From Bacteroides caecimuris (GTDB lineage Bacteria; Bacteroidota; Bacteroidia; Bacteroidales; Bacteroidaceae): DNA of 64,000 nucleotides. The stretch spans positions 1,426,001 to 1,490,000 of the forward strand of contig NZ_CP015401.2 in the NCBI RefSeq assembly GCF_001688725.2, in the 5' to 3' direction. The stretch's first letter is position 1. Each line of letters begins with the position of its first letter. Under the pieces are notes generated by a model, which saw only the letters and a program-made list of their open reading frames with translations, was not told where the DNA came from and did not search any database. Made by a program: the position numbers and the translations under genes. This document shows, piece by piece, positions 27,706 through 37,582 of the stretch.

Positions 27706-29793
27706 ATGAAGACAATCATTGCAGAAAAGCCCTCCGTGGCACGTGAAATCGCCCGCATCGTGGGCGCGACAAAGAGAGAGGAAGGATATTTCGAGGGAGG
27801 CGGTTATGCCGTGACATGGGCATTCGGACACCTCGTTCAGCTTGCCATGCCCGACGGCTACGGCGTGCGCGGATTTGTCCGTGACAACCTCCCGATTATT
27901 CCCGACACATTCACGCTCGTCCCCCGTCAGGTCAGGACGGAGAAAGGTTACAAGCCCGACAGCGGCGTGGTGTCGCAGATAAAAGTCATCAAAAGACTGT
28001 TCGACACAAGCGAACATATCATCGTGGCGACCGATGCCGGACGCGAGGGAGAGCTTATCTTCCGCTACCTCTACCACTATACGGGTTGCACCACTCCTTT
28101 CGTGCGCCTGTGGATCAGCTCTCTCACCGACAAAGCTATCCGCGAGGGACTGCGGAAACTCGAAGACGGCAGCAAATACGACAACCTCTACCTCGCCGCC
28201 AAAGCGCGGAGCGAATCCGACTGGCTCGTGGGCATCAACGGCACACAGGCGTTATCCATCGCCGCCGGACACGGCACGTATTCCGTGGGGCGGGTGCAGA
28301 CACCAACGTTGGCTATGGTATGTGAACGCTACTGGGAGAACCGCCGCTTTACGTCCGAAGCATTCTGGCAGCTCCATATCGCAACGGACGGTTGCGACGG
28401 CGAAGTCGTGAAATTCTCATCCTCCGAGAAATGGAAAGAGAAAGAACCGGCGATGGAACTATATAATAAGGTAAAGGCGGCAGGTTGCGCCACTGTCACG
28501 AAAGCCGAGCGCAAGGAGAAGACGGAGGAAACTCCCTTGCTCTACGACCTGACCACGCTCCAGAAAGAAGCCAACGCCAAGCACGGCTTCACGGCGGAAC
28601 AGACGCTTGAAATCGCGCAGAAACTCTACGAAAAGAAGTTGATAACCTATCCGAGAACGGGAAGCCGCTACATCCCCGAAGACGTGTTTGCCGAAATTCC
28701 CAAACTGCTCGCTTTCATCGGCACACAGCCCGAATGGAAAGACAAGGTGCGGGCAAAAGCCGCCCCGACACGCCGCAGCGTGGACGACGGCAAGGTGACA
28801 GACCACCATGCCCTGCTCGTCACGGGTGAGAAACCGCTCTTCCTCTCCAAAGAGGACAATACCATCTATCAGATGATTGCCGGGCGCATGGTCGAGGCAT
28901 TCTCTGAGAAATGCGTCAAGGATGTGACCACTGTCACGGCGGAATGTGCCGGAGTGGAGTTTACCGTAAAAGGCAGCGTCGTGAAGCAAACCGGATGGCG
29001 TGCCGTCTATGGCGAGGAAAAAGAGGAAATTACCATCCCCGGCTGGCAGGAAGGCGACACGCTGACACCGAAAGGCTCGTCCATTACCGAAGGAAAGACC
29101 AAACCCAAGCCGCTGCATACCGAAGCCACCCTGCTCTCGGCAATGGAAACGGCGGGCAAGGAAATTGAGGACGACGCACTGCGGCAGGCGATGAAGGACT
29201 GTGGCATCGGTACTCCCGCCACACGCGCCTCCATCATCGAAACGCTTTTCAAGCGCGGTTACATGGAACGCTGCAAGAAGTCGCTTGTTCCCACCGAAAA
29301 AGGACTTGCCCTCAATTCCGTCGTCAAGACGATGCGCATCGCCGATGTTGCCATGACGGGCGAATGGGAAAAGGAGCTGGCGCGTATCGAGCGCGGGGAA
29401 CTGTCCGACGACACCTTCCGCAAGGAGATAGAGGCGTACACACGTGAGATAACCTCCGAACTGATCTCGTGCGACAAGCTCTTCGGCAGCCGTGACTCCG
29501 GCTGCGCGTGTCCCAAGTGTGGCACGGGCAGGATGCGGTTCTACGGCAAGGTGGTACGCTGCGACAACACGGAGTGCGGACTGCCCGTGTTCCGGCTGAA
29601 AGCGGGACGCACCCTGTCCGACGATGAAATCAAAGACCTGCTCACCGAAGGGCATACCAAGCTGCTCAAAGGGTTCAAGAGCAAACAGGGCAAGAGTTTC
29701 GATGCTGTTGTCGCCTTTGACGGGGAATATAACACGACTTTTGTGTTCCCGGAGGCTAAAAAGGACAAGAAATTTTCAGGACGGAAGAAATAG
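27706..29793 (+). CDS. exc: Exc, type IA topoisomerase (TopB-like)
   Basis: The 695-residue protein has the Toprim motif (IIAEKPSVAREIARIVGA at the N-terminus; ATDAGREGELIFRYLY with DxD-like acids), the catalytic Tyr near residue 316 in LITYPRTGSRYIP, and C-terminal zinc-finger cysteines (CACPKCGTG...CDNTECGLPVF). In CTnDOT Exc is a topoisomerase III-type protein required for full excision. The leader carries the recurring AAATCCAAAGTA motif at 27674-27685. It is the last gene of the excision operon. Confidence 0.92.
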   Translation: MKTIIAEKPSVAREIARIVGATKREEGYFEGGGYAVTWAFGHLVQLAMPDGYGVRGFVRDNLPIIPDTFTLVPRQVRTEKGYKPDSGVVSQIKVIKRLFDTSEHIIVATDAGREGELIFRYLYHYTGCTTPFVRLWISSLTDKAIREGLRKLEDGSKYDNLYLAAKARSESDWLVGINGTQALSIAAGHGTYSVGRVQTPTLAMVCERYWENRRFTSEAFWQLHIATDGCDGEVVKFSSSEKWKEKEPAMELYNKVKAAGCATVTKAERKEKTEETPLLYDLTTLQKEANAKHGFTAEQTLEIAQKLYEKKLITYPRTGSRYIPEDVFAEIPKLLAFIGTQPEWKDKVRAKAAPTRRSVDDGKVTDHHALLVTGEKPLFLSKEDNTIYQMIAGRMVEAFSEKCVKDVTTVTAECAGVEFTVKGSVVKQTGWRAVYGEEKEEITIPGWQEGDTLTPKGSSITEGKTKPKPLHTEATLLSAMETAGKEIEDDALRQAMKDCGIGTPATRASIIETLFKRGYMERCKKSLVPTEKGLALNSVVKTMRIADVAMTGEWEKELARIERGELSDDTFRKEIEAYTREITSELISCDKLFGSRDSGCACPKCGTGRMRFYGKVVRCDNTECGLPVFRLKAGRTLSDDEIKDLLTEGHTKLLKGFKSKQGKSFDAVVAFDGEYNTTFVFPEAKKDKKFSGRKK

Positions 29794-29796
29794 TAT

Positions 29797-29804
29797 TAAC
29801 TTTG
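29797..29804 (+). promoter_or_regulatory. -7 box for the RteR-like sRNA
   Basis: TAACTTTG, an exact TAnnTTTG, lies 3 bases after the exc stop codon and about 7 bases before the inferred sRNA start. Confidence 0.6.
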
Positions 29805-29810
29805 CCACTT

Positions 29811-29902
29811 GTTCAGAGTAATGAATTGTTCTTCGATACCGGATTACACTCATACTTTGGATTTAGTGGTGGCACTCGGAGGGATACCGAGTGCCTTTTT
29901 CT
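29811..29902 (+). ncRNA. rteR: RteR-like small regulatory RNA
   Basis: The -7 box at 29797-29804 and a terminator of GGCACTCGG (29871-29879), a 7-base loop, CCGAGTGCC (29887-29895) and T5 define a transcript of about 90 nt immediately downstream of exc. CTnDOT encodes RteR, a roughly 90-nt RNA that lowers tra operon transcripts, immediately after the excision operon. Size, place and signals agree; I cannot compare the sequence itself. Confidence 0.7.
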
Positions 29903-29955
29903 TCCTTTTTCCAACCGATTATCCCGTTAATTATCAATCCGCTAAATCCAAAGTA

Positions 29956-30408
29956 ATGAACAACAAGAAGAAAAACGAGGGTCAGACCGACTTTTCCTAT
30001 TACGGTCTGTACCTGCTGGACTATCTCCGCACGAACAAGTTTGAACAGGCTGACGACACCGCTTTCATACGGGAACGGGCCGACCGTGCCGCCGAAACGT
30101 ATGAGAGGGCACGGCTTGAAGGCTATCCCGCCGATGGTGCGCAGGAACTGGCGATGGACACGCTGCTGCGCGGGCTGCATTATTCCCGTTACGCCATCCT
30201 CCGCGAAGTCGTGGAAAACGAGTTTGCCGATGAAGTGCCGGAAGAGAAGCGTGAAGCCTTTGTCCTGAAACTGCTGCCGCTTGTCGGCAACGTGTTCTCC
30301 GTCTATGACCTCTCGGATGACAATTTCGCCCTGTCTTCCGATTACGACCTGCTCTACACGGAGCTGACGGGAGCAACCGTCCTTTACTTAGACGAATATG
30401 GCGTTTAA
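29956..30408 (+). CDS. DUF1896 family protein
   Basis: The 150-residue product starts at ATG 29956 (MNNKKKNEGQTDFSYYGLYLLDYLR), directly after an AAATCCAAAGTA motif. Upstream in-frame codons lie within the sRNA locus and are unlikely to be used. It matches DUF1896, common in Bacteroides ICEs just before the large methyltransferase-helicase gene, with which it overlaps by 11 bases. The acidic composition (pI probably low) is visible, but the function is unknown. Confidence 0.78.
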   Translation: MNNKKKNEGQTDFSYYGLYLLDYLRTNKFEQADDTAFIRERADRAAETYERARLEGYPADGAQELAMDTLLRGLHYSRYAILREVVENEFADEVPEEKREAFVLKLLPLVGNVFSVYDLSDDNFALSSDYDLLYTELTGATVLYLDEYGV

Positions 30409-33400
30409 CCGCAAACAGAAACTGCGGGACAACATCGAGGCGATACGGACGGCATTCATCCTTGACAGGGAAAATAGGACAGCGACAACCGAAGAGCGTG
30501 CCATACTTCAAAGGTACTGCGGTTTCGGCGGTCTGAAATGTATCCTCAACCCTGCAAAGGAACTGACGGATGCCGTCCGGTGGGCGAAATCCGACCTCGA
30601 ACTGTTCGCCCCGACGGTGGAGCTGCACAGGCTTATCCGTGAGAACAGCAAGGACGAAACAGAGTACAAGCGGTTTGTGGATTCGCTGAAAGCGTCCGTG
30701 CTGACCGCTTTCTACACCCCCAAAGAGATAACCGACACCATCGCGGACGTGCTGGCAGATTACAGCGTCCGCCCCGCCCGTATGCTCGAACCGTCGGCAG
30801 GTGTCGGCGTGTTCGTGGATTCCATGCTGCGGCACAGCCCCAATGCGGATGTGATGGCTTTCGAGAAGGATCTGCTCACGGGTACAATCTTGAGGCATCT
30901 CTATCCCGACCAGAAAATGCGCACCTGCGGTTTTGAGAAAATCGAAAGACCGTTCAACAATTATTTCGACTTGGCGGTGTCCAACATTCCGTTCGGTGAC
31001 ATTGCCGTGTTCGACGCGGAGTTTCAGCGGAGCGACTCTTTCGGCAGACGCTCCGCCCAGAAAACCATCCACAACTATTTCTTTCTCAAAGGACTGGATG
31101 CCGTGCGTGACGGCGGTATCGTGGCGTTCATCACCTCGCAAGGGGTATTGAATAGCACCAAGACCTCCGTGCGTAACGAGCTGTTCAGTCAGGCCAATCT
31201 GGTATCCGCGATACGCCTGCCCAACAACCTGTTCACGGACAACGCGGGCACGGAGGTGGGCAGTGACCTGATTGTCCTGCAAAAGAACCTCAGCAAGAAG
31301 GAAATGTCGCAGGACGAGCGGCTGATGACCGTGATACAGACGGACACGAAAACCGCCCTGACCGACAACGCCTATTTCATCCACCACCCGGAACGCATCG
31401 TGCATACGATGGCGAAACTTGACACAGACCCCTACGGGAAGCCCGCTATGGTTTATCTGCACGAGGGCAAGGCAGCAGGCATCGCCGGGGATTTGCGCCG
31501 TATGCTCGACGAGGATTTCCATTACAGGCTTGCCATGCGCTTGTATTCGGGTTCAATCCGGCAGGCAGGAACGGAAGAAAAAGTTGCCGTTCAAAATAAA
31601 GTAGAGCGTCCTGCCATAAAATTGGAAACAGTATCCTCGGCGCAGACGGTGGAAACTCCGACAGAAAAGCCGCAACCCGCAGATGAAAAGCCGGAGATAG
31701 AACCGCGCCCGCAATATTCCGCAGGCGTGCAGCTCACCCTGCTTGACCTCTGGGGGATGACGGAAGAGGTCAGCCAACCGAAAACCTCCAAAAAGAAAAA
31801 GACGGTGAAAAAGGCAGTTACGGCAAAGTCCACTCCGCCCAAACCGAAAGTCACGGTTACACCGACAGCTCCAACTGCAAAACCCGCAATGGAGAATAAG
31901 GAGGTGAAAGCGGAGAACACCGCCAAGCCTGCCGACCCGGACGACATCTATGCCACACTGGACTGGGATACCAATCCTCCCATCAACGGTTTCTATGAAA
32001 TGATGATGGGTTTGACGCCGGAGCGTAGGAAAGAACTTCGGGAACTGGCAAGGCAGCATAACGAGAAACAAGTGGCGGAAAAGACGGAAGTGAAAGCCGT
32101 GCCGGAAACTTCCCGTGAGCAGCCACGACAGGAGGAAACACAGCCGGAGGCAGTCGCCGCACCTGCCGTTACAGATACCCCATCGGAAGCGGTGGGGACT
32201 TTCCTTTTCCCCGACATCGAAGCGGAAAAGCCGAAGGAGGAAGTCGTGGACCTTTCTCCGCGTGCCTACCACCGCACGCCGGAGATGCACCTGCGCGAAG
32301 GGTCGCTGGTGGCTGACCGGGGGCGTCATAACATCGGCTACCTGAAAGACATCACGCCATACGGGGCGACATTCCAGCCGCTCGACCTGAAAGGATACCA
32401 GAAGGAAAAGGCGTTGTTGTATGTGTCGCTGCGTGACGCCTACGAGCGTCTGTACCGTTATGAATCGCTCCGGCGCGAGGCAAATGTTCCGTGGCGAGAG
32501 CATCTGAATACCTGTTACGATGAGTTTGTCATGCGCTACGGCAACCTCAACGCCAAGCAGAACGTGAAGTTAGTGATGATGGATGCGGGCGGGCGCGACA
32601 TCCTTTCGCTGGAACGGATGGAAAACGGAAAGTTCGTCAAGGCGGACATCTTCGAGCATCCTGTTTCCTTCGCGGTGGAGAGCCATGCCAACGTAGGCTC
32701 TCCCGAAGAAGCCCTGTCTGCGTCGCTCAACAAATATGGTACGGTCAATCTCGACTATATGCGGGAGATAACCGACAGCACGGCGGAGGATTTGCTCACT
32801 GCCCTGCAAGGGCGCATCTACTACAATCCGCTCGTGACCGGTTACGAAATCAAAGACCGTTTCATCGCCGGAAATGTCATAGAGAAAGCGGAACGCATAG
32901 AGGCATGGATGGGTGACAATCCCGAAAATGAGCGTATGCCGGAGGTGAAGCAGGCGTTGGAGGCTCTGAAAGATGCCGAGCCGCAGCGCATCGCCTTCGA
33001 GGATCTGGACTTCAATTTCGGGGAACGCTGGATTCCGACGGGTGTCTATGCCGCCTACATGAGCCGGCTGTTCGACACGGAGGTGAAAATCGCCTATTCC
33101 GCAAGCATGGACGAGTTTTCGGTGGTGTGCGGCTACCGCACCATGAAAATCACGGACGAGTTTCTGGTGAAGGGGTATTACCGGAACTATGACGGTATGC
33201 ACCTCCTAAAACACGCCCTGCACAACACCTGCCCTGACATGATGAAGTCCATCGGCAAGGACGAGCATGGCAACGACATCAAGATGCGCGACAGCGAGGG
33301 AATACAACTCGCCAACGCCAAGATTGACGAGATACGAAACGGCTTCTCCGAATGGCTCGAAGAGCAGTCGCCGCAGTTCAAGGAGCGGCTTGTGACGATG

Positions 33401-34153
33401 TATAACCGCAAGTTCAACTGTTTCGTGCGCCCGCGCTACGACGGCTCCCATCAGACCTTTCCCGACCTCAACCTGAAAGGGCTGGCAAGCCGGGGTATCA
33501 AGAGCGTCTATCCCTCACAGATGGATTGCGTCTGGATGTTGAAACAGAACGGCGGCGGAATTTGCGACCACGAGGTGGGAACCGGTAAGACGCTGATAAT
33601 GTGCATCGCCGCGCATGAGATGAAGCGTCTGAATTTGGCACACAAGCCGATGATTATCGGGCTGAAAGCCAACGTTGCGGAGATTGCAGCCACCTATCAG
33701 GCGGCATATCCCAACGCACGTATTCTGTACGCTTCGGAGAAGGACTTTTCGACCGCCAACCGTGTGCGCTTCTTCAATAATATAAAGAACAACGACTACG
33801 ATTGCGTCATCATGTCGCACGACCAGTTCGGCAAGATACCGCAGTCGCCGGAATTGCAGCAGCGCATCCTGCAAGCAGAGCTTGACACGGTGGAGGAAAA
33901 CCTCGAAGTGCTACGGCAGCAGGGAAAGAACGTGTCGCGGGCGATGCTGAAAGGATTGGAGAAGCGCAAGCACAACCTTGAAGCGAAGCTGGAGAAGGTG
34001 GAACACGCCATAAAGTCACGCACGGACGATGTGGTGGATTTCAAGCAGATGGGCATCGACCACATCTTCATAGATGAGAGCCATTATCAGAACTTTTATG
34101 AGTTTCCTATTAAATTACTCAATTATTTAGTAATCATTTGTTTTGATCCGTAA
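30398..34153 (+). pseudogene. Methyltransferase-helicase, 5' fragment (interrupted)
   Basis: The frame encodes 1228 native residues to GAGAGCCA at 34083 and then reads about 23 alien codons inside the inserted element. Visible parts are an N6-adenine methyltransferase fold (FYTPKEITDTIAD, LEPSAGVGVFVDSML, and NIPFGD near residue 196), a Pro/Lys-rich linker (about 410-530), a middle domain, then the helicase half with Walker A HEVGTGKTL near residue 1060 and Walker B IFIDESH near 1227. The C-terminal helicase lobe is on the other side of the RIT element. The fusion recalls the DarB antirestriction protein of phage P1. Truncation removes motifs V-VI, so helicase activity should be lost. Confidence 0.88.
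34084..34109. repeat. Left inverted repeat of the RIT element
   Basis: It begins TTATCAGAACTTTTATGA and matches the reverse complement of 37531-37556 at 25 of 26 positions. A nearby inner inverted copy, GTTCTGATTA, lies at 34157-34166, giving two opposed sites at this end. Confidence 0.9.
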
Positions 34154-34210
34154 ACAGTTCTGATTATATTCCGTCATAATTGTAGAATAACTTTTAAACA
34201 AGATGCGATT

Positions 34211-35422
34211 ATGGACATATTTAATCTGAATGAAAAAGTCGAGGGGCTTGTTTCTTATTTACAAGAAACCGGTTATTCAGCCATGTACATAGGCTATGTG
34301 AAGAAAATGGCTGAGTGGCTATCGGAAAATGCTAACCATTATAAATGGCAGAGTTTCTCCGACGTTGAACCGACATTAAAAGAATTGTGGTCCAACAAGT
34401 ATACCTACAGGAACAAGGTACGCCTGTTGCGTGTAATCTGCCAATACATTGAGAATGGATTATTACCCGATGGTTGCAAACACTACAGCAAGCCTCACCA
34501 CTATGAGTTGCTCGGCGCAGAATACAAGGATGTAACGGACATGGCTTTCAACATGGTAGACAGACGTTGCAAATTTTCAATAAATGTGAAGTATGCGCTA
34601 TCTTCGTTCTTCTTCCGGCTACAGGAAATGGGAGTGTACTCATTCGAATCAATAACAGAAGATGCGGTATTGGAAGTGTTTTCCAAAGACAGAAAACCGA
34701 AAATGGGCCATTCGCTCAAATATTCGGTGGAATATGGGCTGAAAGCCTGTTTGCCTCACTATGGCAAATCCGTTGAACGTATAATCGCATACCTGCCGTC
34801 CATACCCAATATGCGGAAAAACATTCAATACCTTACGGAGCAAGAACTGACTGCTATCAGGCATACTTTAGAACACGATAGCACAATATCTCTACAGGAC
34901 AAAGCCATCATAACCTTGGCCATGTACACGGGATTGCGTGGATGTGACATCTCTGCACTCACGCTTGACAGCTTCGATTGGGAACACGACCTGATAAAAA
35001 TCACTCAGGCAAAGACGGGACAGCCCCTGACATTGCCACTCCGTGCCGTGGTAGGAAACGCTGTATTTGATTACCTGCTCAAAGAACGTCCCCGAAGCCC
35101 GGAACCATATGTTTTTCTTACAGTACAGGTGCCATACAGAAGGCTTCATACAAGCAATCTCGATGCTATATGCTCAAAAGTCATGTGCAAAGCAGGAATA
35201 AGACAAGGTGAAAATGAGAGAAAGAGTCTGCATCTGTTCCGCCACAATGTGGCAACGGCCCTGTTGCAGGGCGGTGTGCAGCAACCTGTCATAAGTGCCA
35301 CCCTCGGCCATGCGTCCCCGGATTCTCTCGACCGCTACCTTAGTGCGGAATTCAAGAGGCTGAAGGAATGTTCATTGAGCATAGAATACTTTCCCGTAGG
35401 AAAGGGGGTGTTTGACGTATGA
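34211..35422 (+). CDS. ritA: RIT tyrosine recombinase A
   Basis: The first of the trio, 403 residues. The catalytic domain shows the box I Arg (MYTGLRGCDISAL), HLFRHNVATALL (box II HxxR) and LGHASPDSLDRYLSAEF, with the Tyr nucleophile in DRYLS. The N-terminal part is a SAM-like core-binding domain. The trio probably act together, each on part of the element ends. It ends overlapping ritB by 4 bases (ATGA). Start ATG at 34211, 128 bases inside the left inverted repeat. Confidence 0.9.
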   Translation: MDIFNLNEKVEGLVSYLQETGYSAMYIGYVKKMAEWLSENANHYKWQSFSDVEPTLKELWSNKYTYRNKVRLLRVICQYIENGLLPDGCKHYSKPHHYELLGAEYKDVTDMAFNMVDRRCKFSINVKYALSSFFFRLQEMGVYSFESITEDAVLEVFSKDRKPKMGHSLKYSVEYGLKACLPHYGKSVERIIAYLPSIPNMRKNIQYLTEQELTAIRHTLEHDSTISLQDKAIITLAMYTGLRGCDISALTLDSFDWEHDLIKITQAKTGQPLTLPLRAVVGNAVFDYLLKERPRSPEPYVFLTVQVPYRRLHTSNLDAICSKVMCKAGIRQGENERKSLHLFRHNVATALLQGGVQQPVISATLGHASPDSLDRYLSAEFKRLKECSLSIEYFPVGKGVFDV

Positions 35423-36375
35423 AAACTATTTCATTCCTATCCAACGCTATAGAATGGTATGAAAAATACCGCAAGGCTTCCGGGCGTAACAGCCATAGCT
35501 ATGTCAAGAACGTAATACTGTTCGATCATTTTTGCGCAAGGGAATATCCGGGACAAACTGAGCTTACCCAAGAAATCGTGGACAGATGGTGCAGGCTACG
35601 TCCGACTGAATGCACAAACTCCTGCGTGTCACGTGTCTATCCTGTCTTGGACTTCATCAAGTACATGAACAAGCGTGGAATGACGAAAATTGACTTGCCG
35701 CAAGTGCCAAGGTCTGTGCCGAGGACTTATACGCCGCATCCTTTTACACACGATGAATTGAAACGCTTCTTTGACGCTTGCGACAACATAAAGCCAAGGC
35801 GTGGCAGACTCGCGGCCATCCAGCGCATGACACTGCCGGTGTTCTTCCGTTTACTGTACAGTTCAGGAATAAGGACAACCGAAGCCATCCTGCTGGAACG
35901 CGATGACGTAAACCTTGAAAATGGCGTGGTATCCATCAAACGTGGCAAAGGGTATGACCAGCATTATGTAGTCCTCCATGACACAATGTTGCCCCTGATG
36001 CGTACTTATGACGGAAAAATAGATGGACTGATTCCGAACCGCAGGGTGTTTTTCCCGACACCGGATGACAAGCCGCACCCTCCTGTATGGGTAACGTACC
36101 ACTTCAAAGTGCTGTGGCAAAGCTGCAATTCATCCCGCGCAATCCCATACGAACTAAGGCACAACTACGCCATAGAGAACATAAACAGCTGGACACACCA
36201 AGGATTTGCCGTACATGACAAATTGCTGGCTCTAAGCAAGAGTATGGGGCACAGGCAAATAGAAAGTACATTGGCTTACTACTCTTTGACTCCGGCGATT
36301 TCGGACATAATGGCGTGTACCGACAATGAAATCAGCCAACAATTAACGCAAGACGATTATGAAAAAGAAGATTAA
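35419..36375 (+). CDS. ritB: RIT tyrosine recombinase B
   Basis: This 318-residue recombinase has box I Arg in LLYSSGIRTTEAILLERDDVNLE, box II YELRHNYAIENI (Arg kept, HxxR His replaced by Tyr-Glu-Leu), and MGHRQIESTLAYYSL with the Tyr nucleophile. It overlaps ritA by 4 bases and ritC by 17 bases, so the three are translationally coupled. The altered box II suggests a specialised role within the trio; that is inference. Confidence 0.88.
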   Translation: MKTISFLSNAIEWYEKYRKASGRNSHSYVKNVILFDHFCAREYPGQTELTQEIVDRWCRLRPTECTNSCVSRVYPVLDFIKYMNKRGMTKIDLPQVPRSVPRTYTPHPFTHDELKRFFDACDNIKPRRGRLAAIQRMTLPVFFRLLYSSGIRTTEAILLERDDVNLENGVVSIKRGKGYDQHYVVLHDTMLPLMRTYDGKIDGLIPNRRVFFPTPDDKPHPPVWVTYHFKVLWQSCNSSRAIPYELRHNYAIENINSWTHQGFAVHDKLLALSKSMGHRQIESTLAYYSLTPAISDIMACTDNEISQQLTQDDYEKED

Positions 36376-37408
36376 CCCACAGGCCATGCAGATTGCCGCG
36401 TGCCTGCATGACTGGCTTGAACACCATGTGCCTTCCATCAAGGCGTGCAGCCGACATACCCTAAGAAACTACCATGTTTCCATGACGCTTTATGCAGAGT
36501 TCCTCAGAACGGTAAAAGGCATAACGCCCGAAACGTTGAATGCTGATTGCTTTTGCAAGAAAAACATTGAGGAGTGGATTGTTTGGATGAAAAAAGTCCG
36601 TAACTGTAGCCCGGCAACCTGCAATGTGAGATTGTCCGCCTTGCGCGCTTTTCTGAAATACCTATCAGATAATGACATATCATTCGTTTCAGTGTTCCTG
36701 CAGGCGGAGAATGTGCCGAATGAAAAAACTCCAAAAAGGAAAGTGATCGGGCTCAGCAAGTTGGCTGTTGACACGCTTTTATCCATGCCAAACCAAAGAA
36801 CCGCCATTGGTTTTCGTGATTACACGCTTCTGCTTCTTCTGTATTCGACTGCCGTGCGCATCAATGAGCTTTTGACGCTGAAGATTTGCAATATTACCAT
36901 GGACTGCGCAAAACCTCACATAATTGTCATAGGAAAAGGACGAAAGAGACGCCCAATACCTCTTCTGGCAAAGCCTGTTCAATATTTGAAGAAATACCTT
37001 ACCGAGTGTCATCCTAATCCTGGCGATGCTGAAGCATTACTCTTCAGTTCAAAAAGCAGAGGTATATACACACCCATGTCTGCGGAAAATGTTAATAAAA
37101 TGCTGAAAAGGTACGCAAAGATGGCGCATGGCAAATGCAGTGACGTTCCTTTGGACATACATGCGCATCAGTTCAGGCACGCCAAAGCATCCCATTGGCT
37201 TGAAAACGGCATGAACATTGCCCAAATCTCTTATTTGCTTGGGCATGAGAATATCCAAACGACAATGGTATATCTTGACATAACTACCGAACAAGAGGAA
37301 AAAGCATTGGAAACGCTTGAGGATGAAAACCAGAGGTGCGTTGGTAAGAAATGGAAATCGGCAAAAGGTAAAATGGAACTTGAGGTTTTCTTGGGTTTGC
37401 ATAAATGA
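36359..37408 (+). CDS. ritC: RIT tyrosine recombinase C
   Basis: The 349-residue recombinase has box I Arg in LLYSTAVRINELLTL, box II HAHQFRHAKASHWL and LGHENIQTTMVYLDIT with the Tyr nucleophile in TTMVYLD. A SAM-like N-terminal domain (ACSRHTLRNYHVSMTLYAEFL) precedes it. It is last in the trio and ends 122 bases before the right inverted repeat. The start overlaps ritB by 17 bases. Confidence 0.9.
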   Translation: MKKKINPQAMQIAACLHDWLEHHVPSIKACSRHTLRNYHVSMTLYAEFLRTVKGITPETLNADCFCKKNIEEWIVWMKKVRNCSPATCNVRLSALRAFLKYLSDNDISFVSVFLQAENVPNEKTPKRKVIGLSKLAVDTLLSMPNQRTAIGFRDYTLLLLLYSTAVRINELLTLKICNITMDCAKPHIIVIGKGRKRRPIPLLAKPVQYLKKYLTECHPNPGDAEALLFSSKSRGIYTPMSAENVNKMLKRYAKMAHGKCSDVPLDIHAHQFRHAKASHWLENGMNIAQISYLLGHENIQTTMVYLDITTEQEEKALETLEDENQRCVGKKWKSAKGKMELEVFLGLHK

Positions 37409-37530
37409 CGAATGTGGGGTATTGTGCTTGTAATAAGTACAATGCCTCATTTCATAACAACTCACTCAATAAATAATCCGAACTATATTAAAATGCAACA
37501 AAATAAGAATCAGCAACTTGATGCGAAATT

Positions 37531-37556
37531 TAGGAAATTCATAAAAGTTCTGATAA
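37531..37556. repeat. Right inverted repeat of the RIT element
   Basis: It ends TCATAAAAGTTCTGATAA, the inverted partner of 34084-34109. A further 26 bases (37557-37582) separate it from the GAGCCA junction, with no counterpart at the left end, so the two ends are asymmetric. Confidence 0.85.
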
Positions 37557-37582
37557 TGACATAAATCCAAAATTCCGGATTT

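Larger units (their letters stand above)
34084..37582 (+). mobile_element. RIT element (Recombinase In Trio)
   Basis: About 3.5 kb with three overlapping tyrosine recombinase genes is inserted in the methyltransferase-helicase gene. GAGCCA is present at both junctions (34078-34083 and 37583-37588). Deleting 34084-37588 rejoins codons as ...DES-H-QFKNL... in frame, giving one 1938-codon gene. Terminal inverted repeats are 34084-34109 and 37531-37556. RIT elements are known from many phyla; I do not know whether this one was described. Confidence 0.88.

Noticed and set aside
26701..31522. Long minus-strand ORFs (for example 26701-28077, 28459-29655 and 30065-31522)
   Set aside because: They are shadows in high-GC DNA of orf3, exc and the methyltransferase-helicase, with no family motifs.
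34211..37408. The three recombinases as remnants of independent integrations
   Set aside because: They overlap by 4 and 17 bases, point the same way and lie between one pair of inverted repeats.
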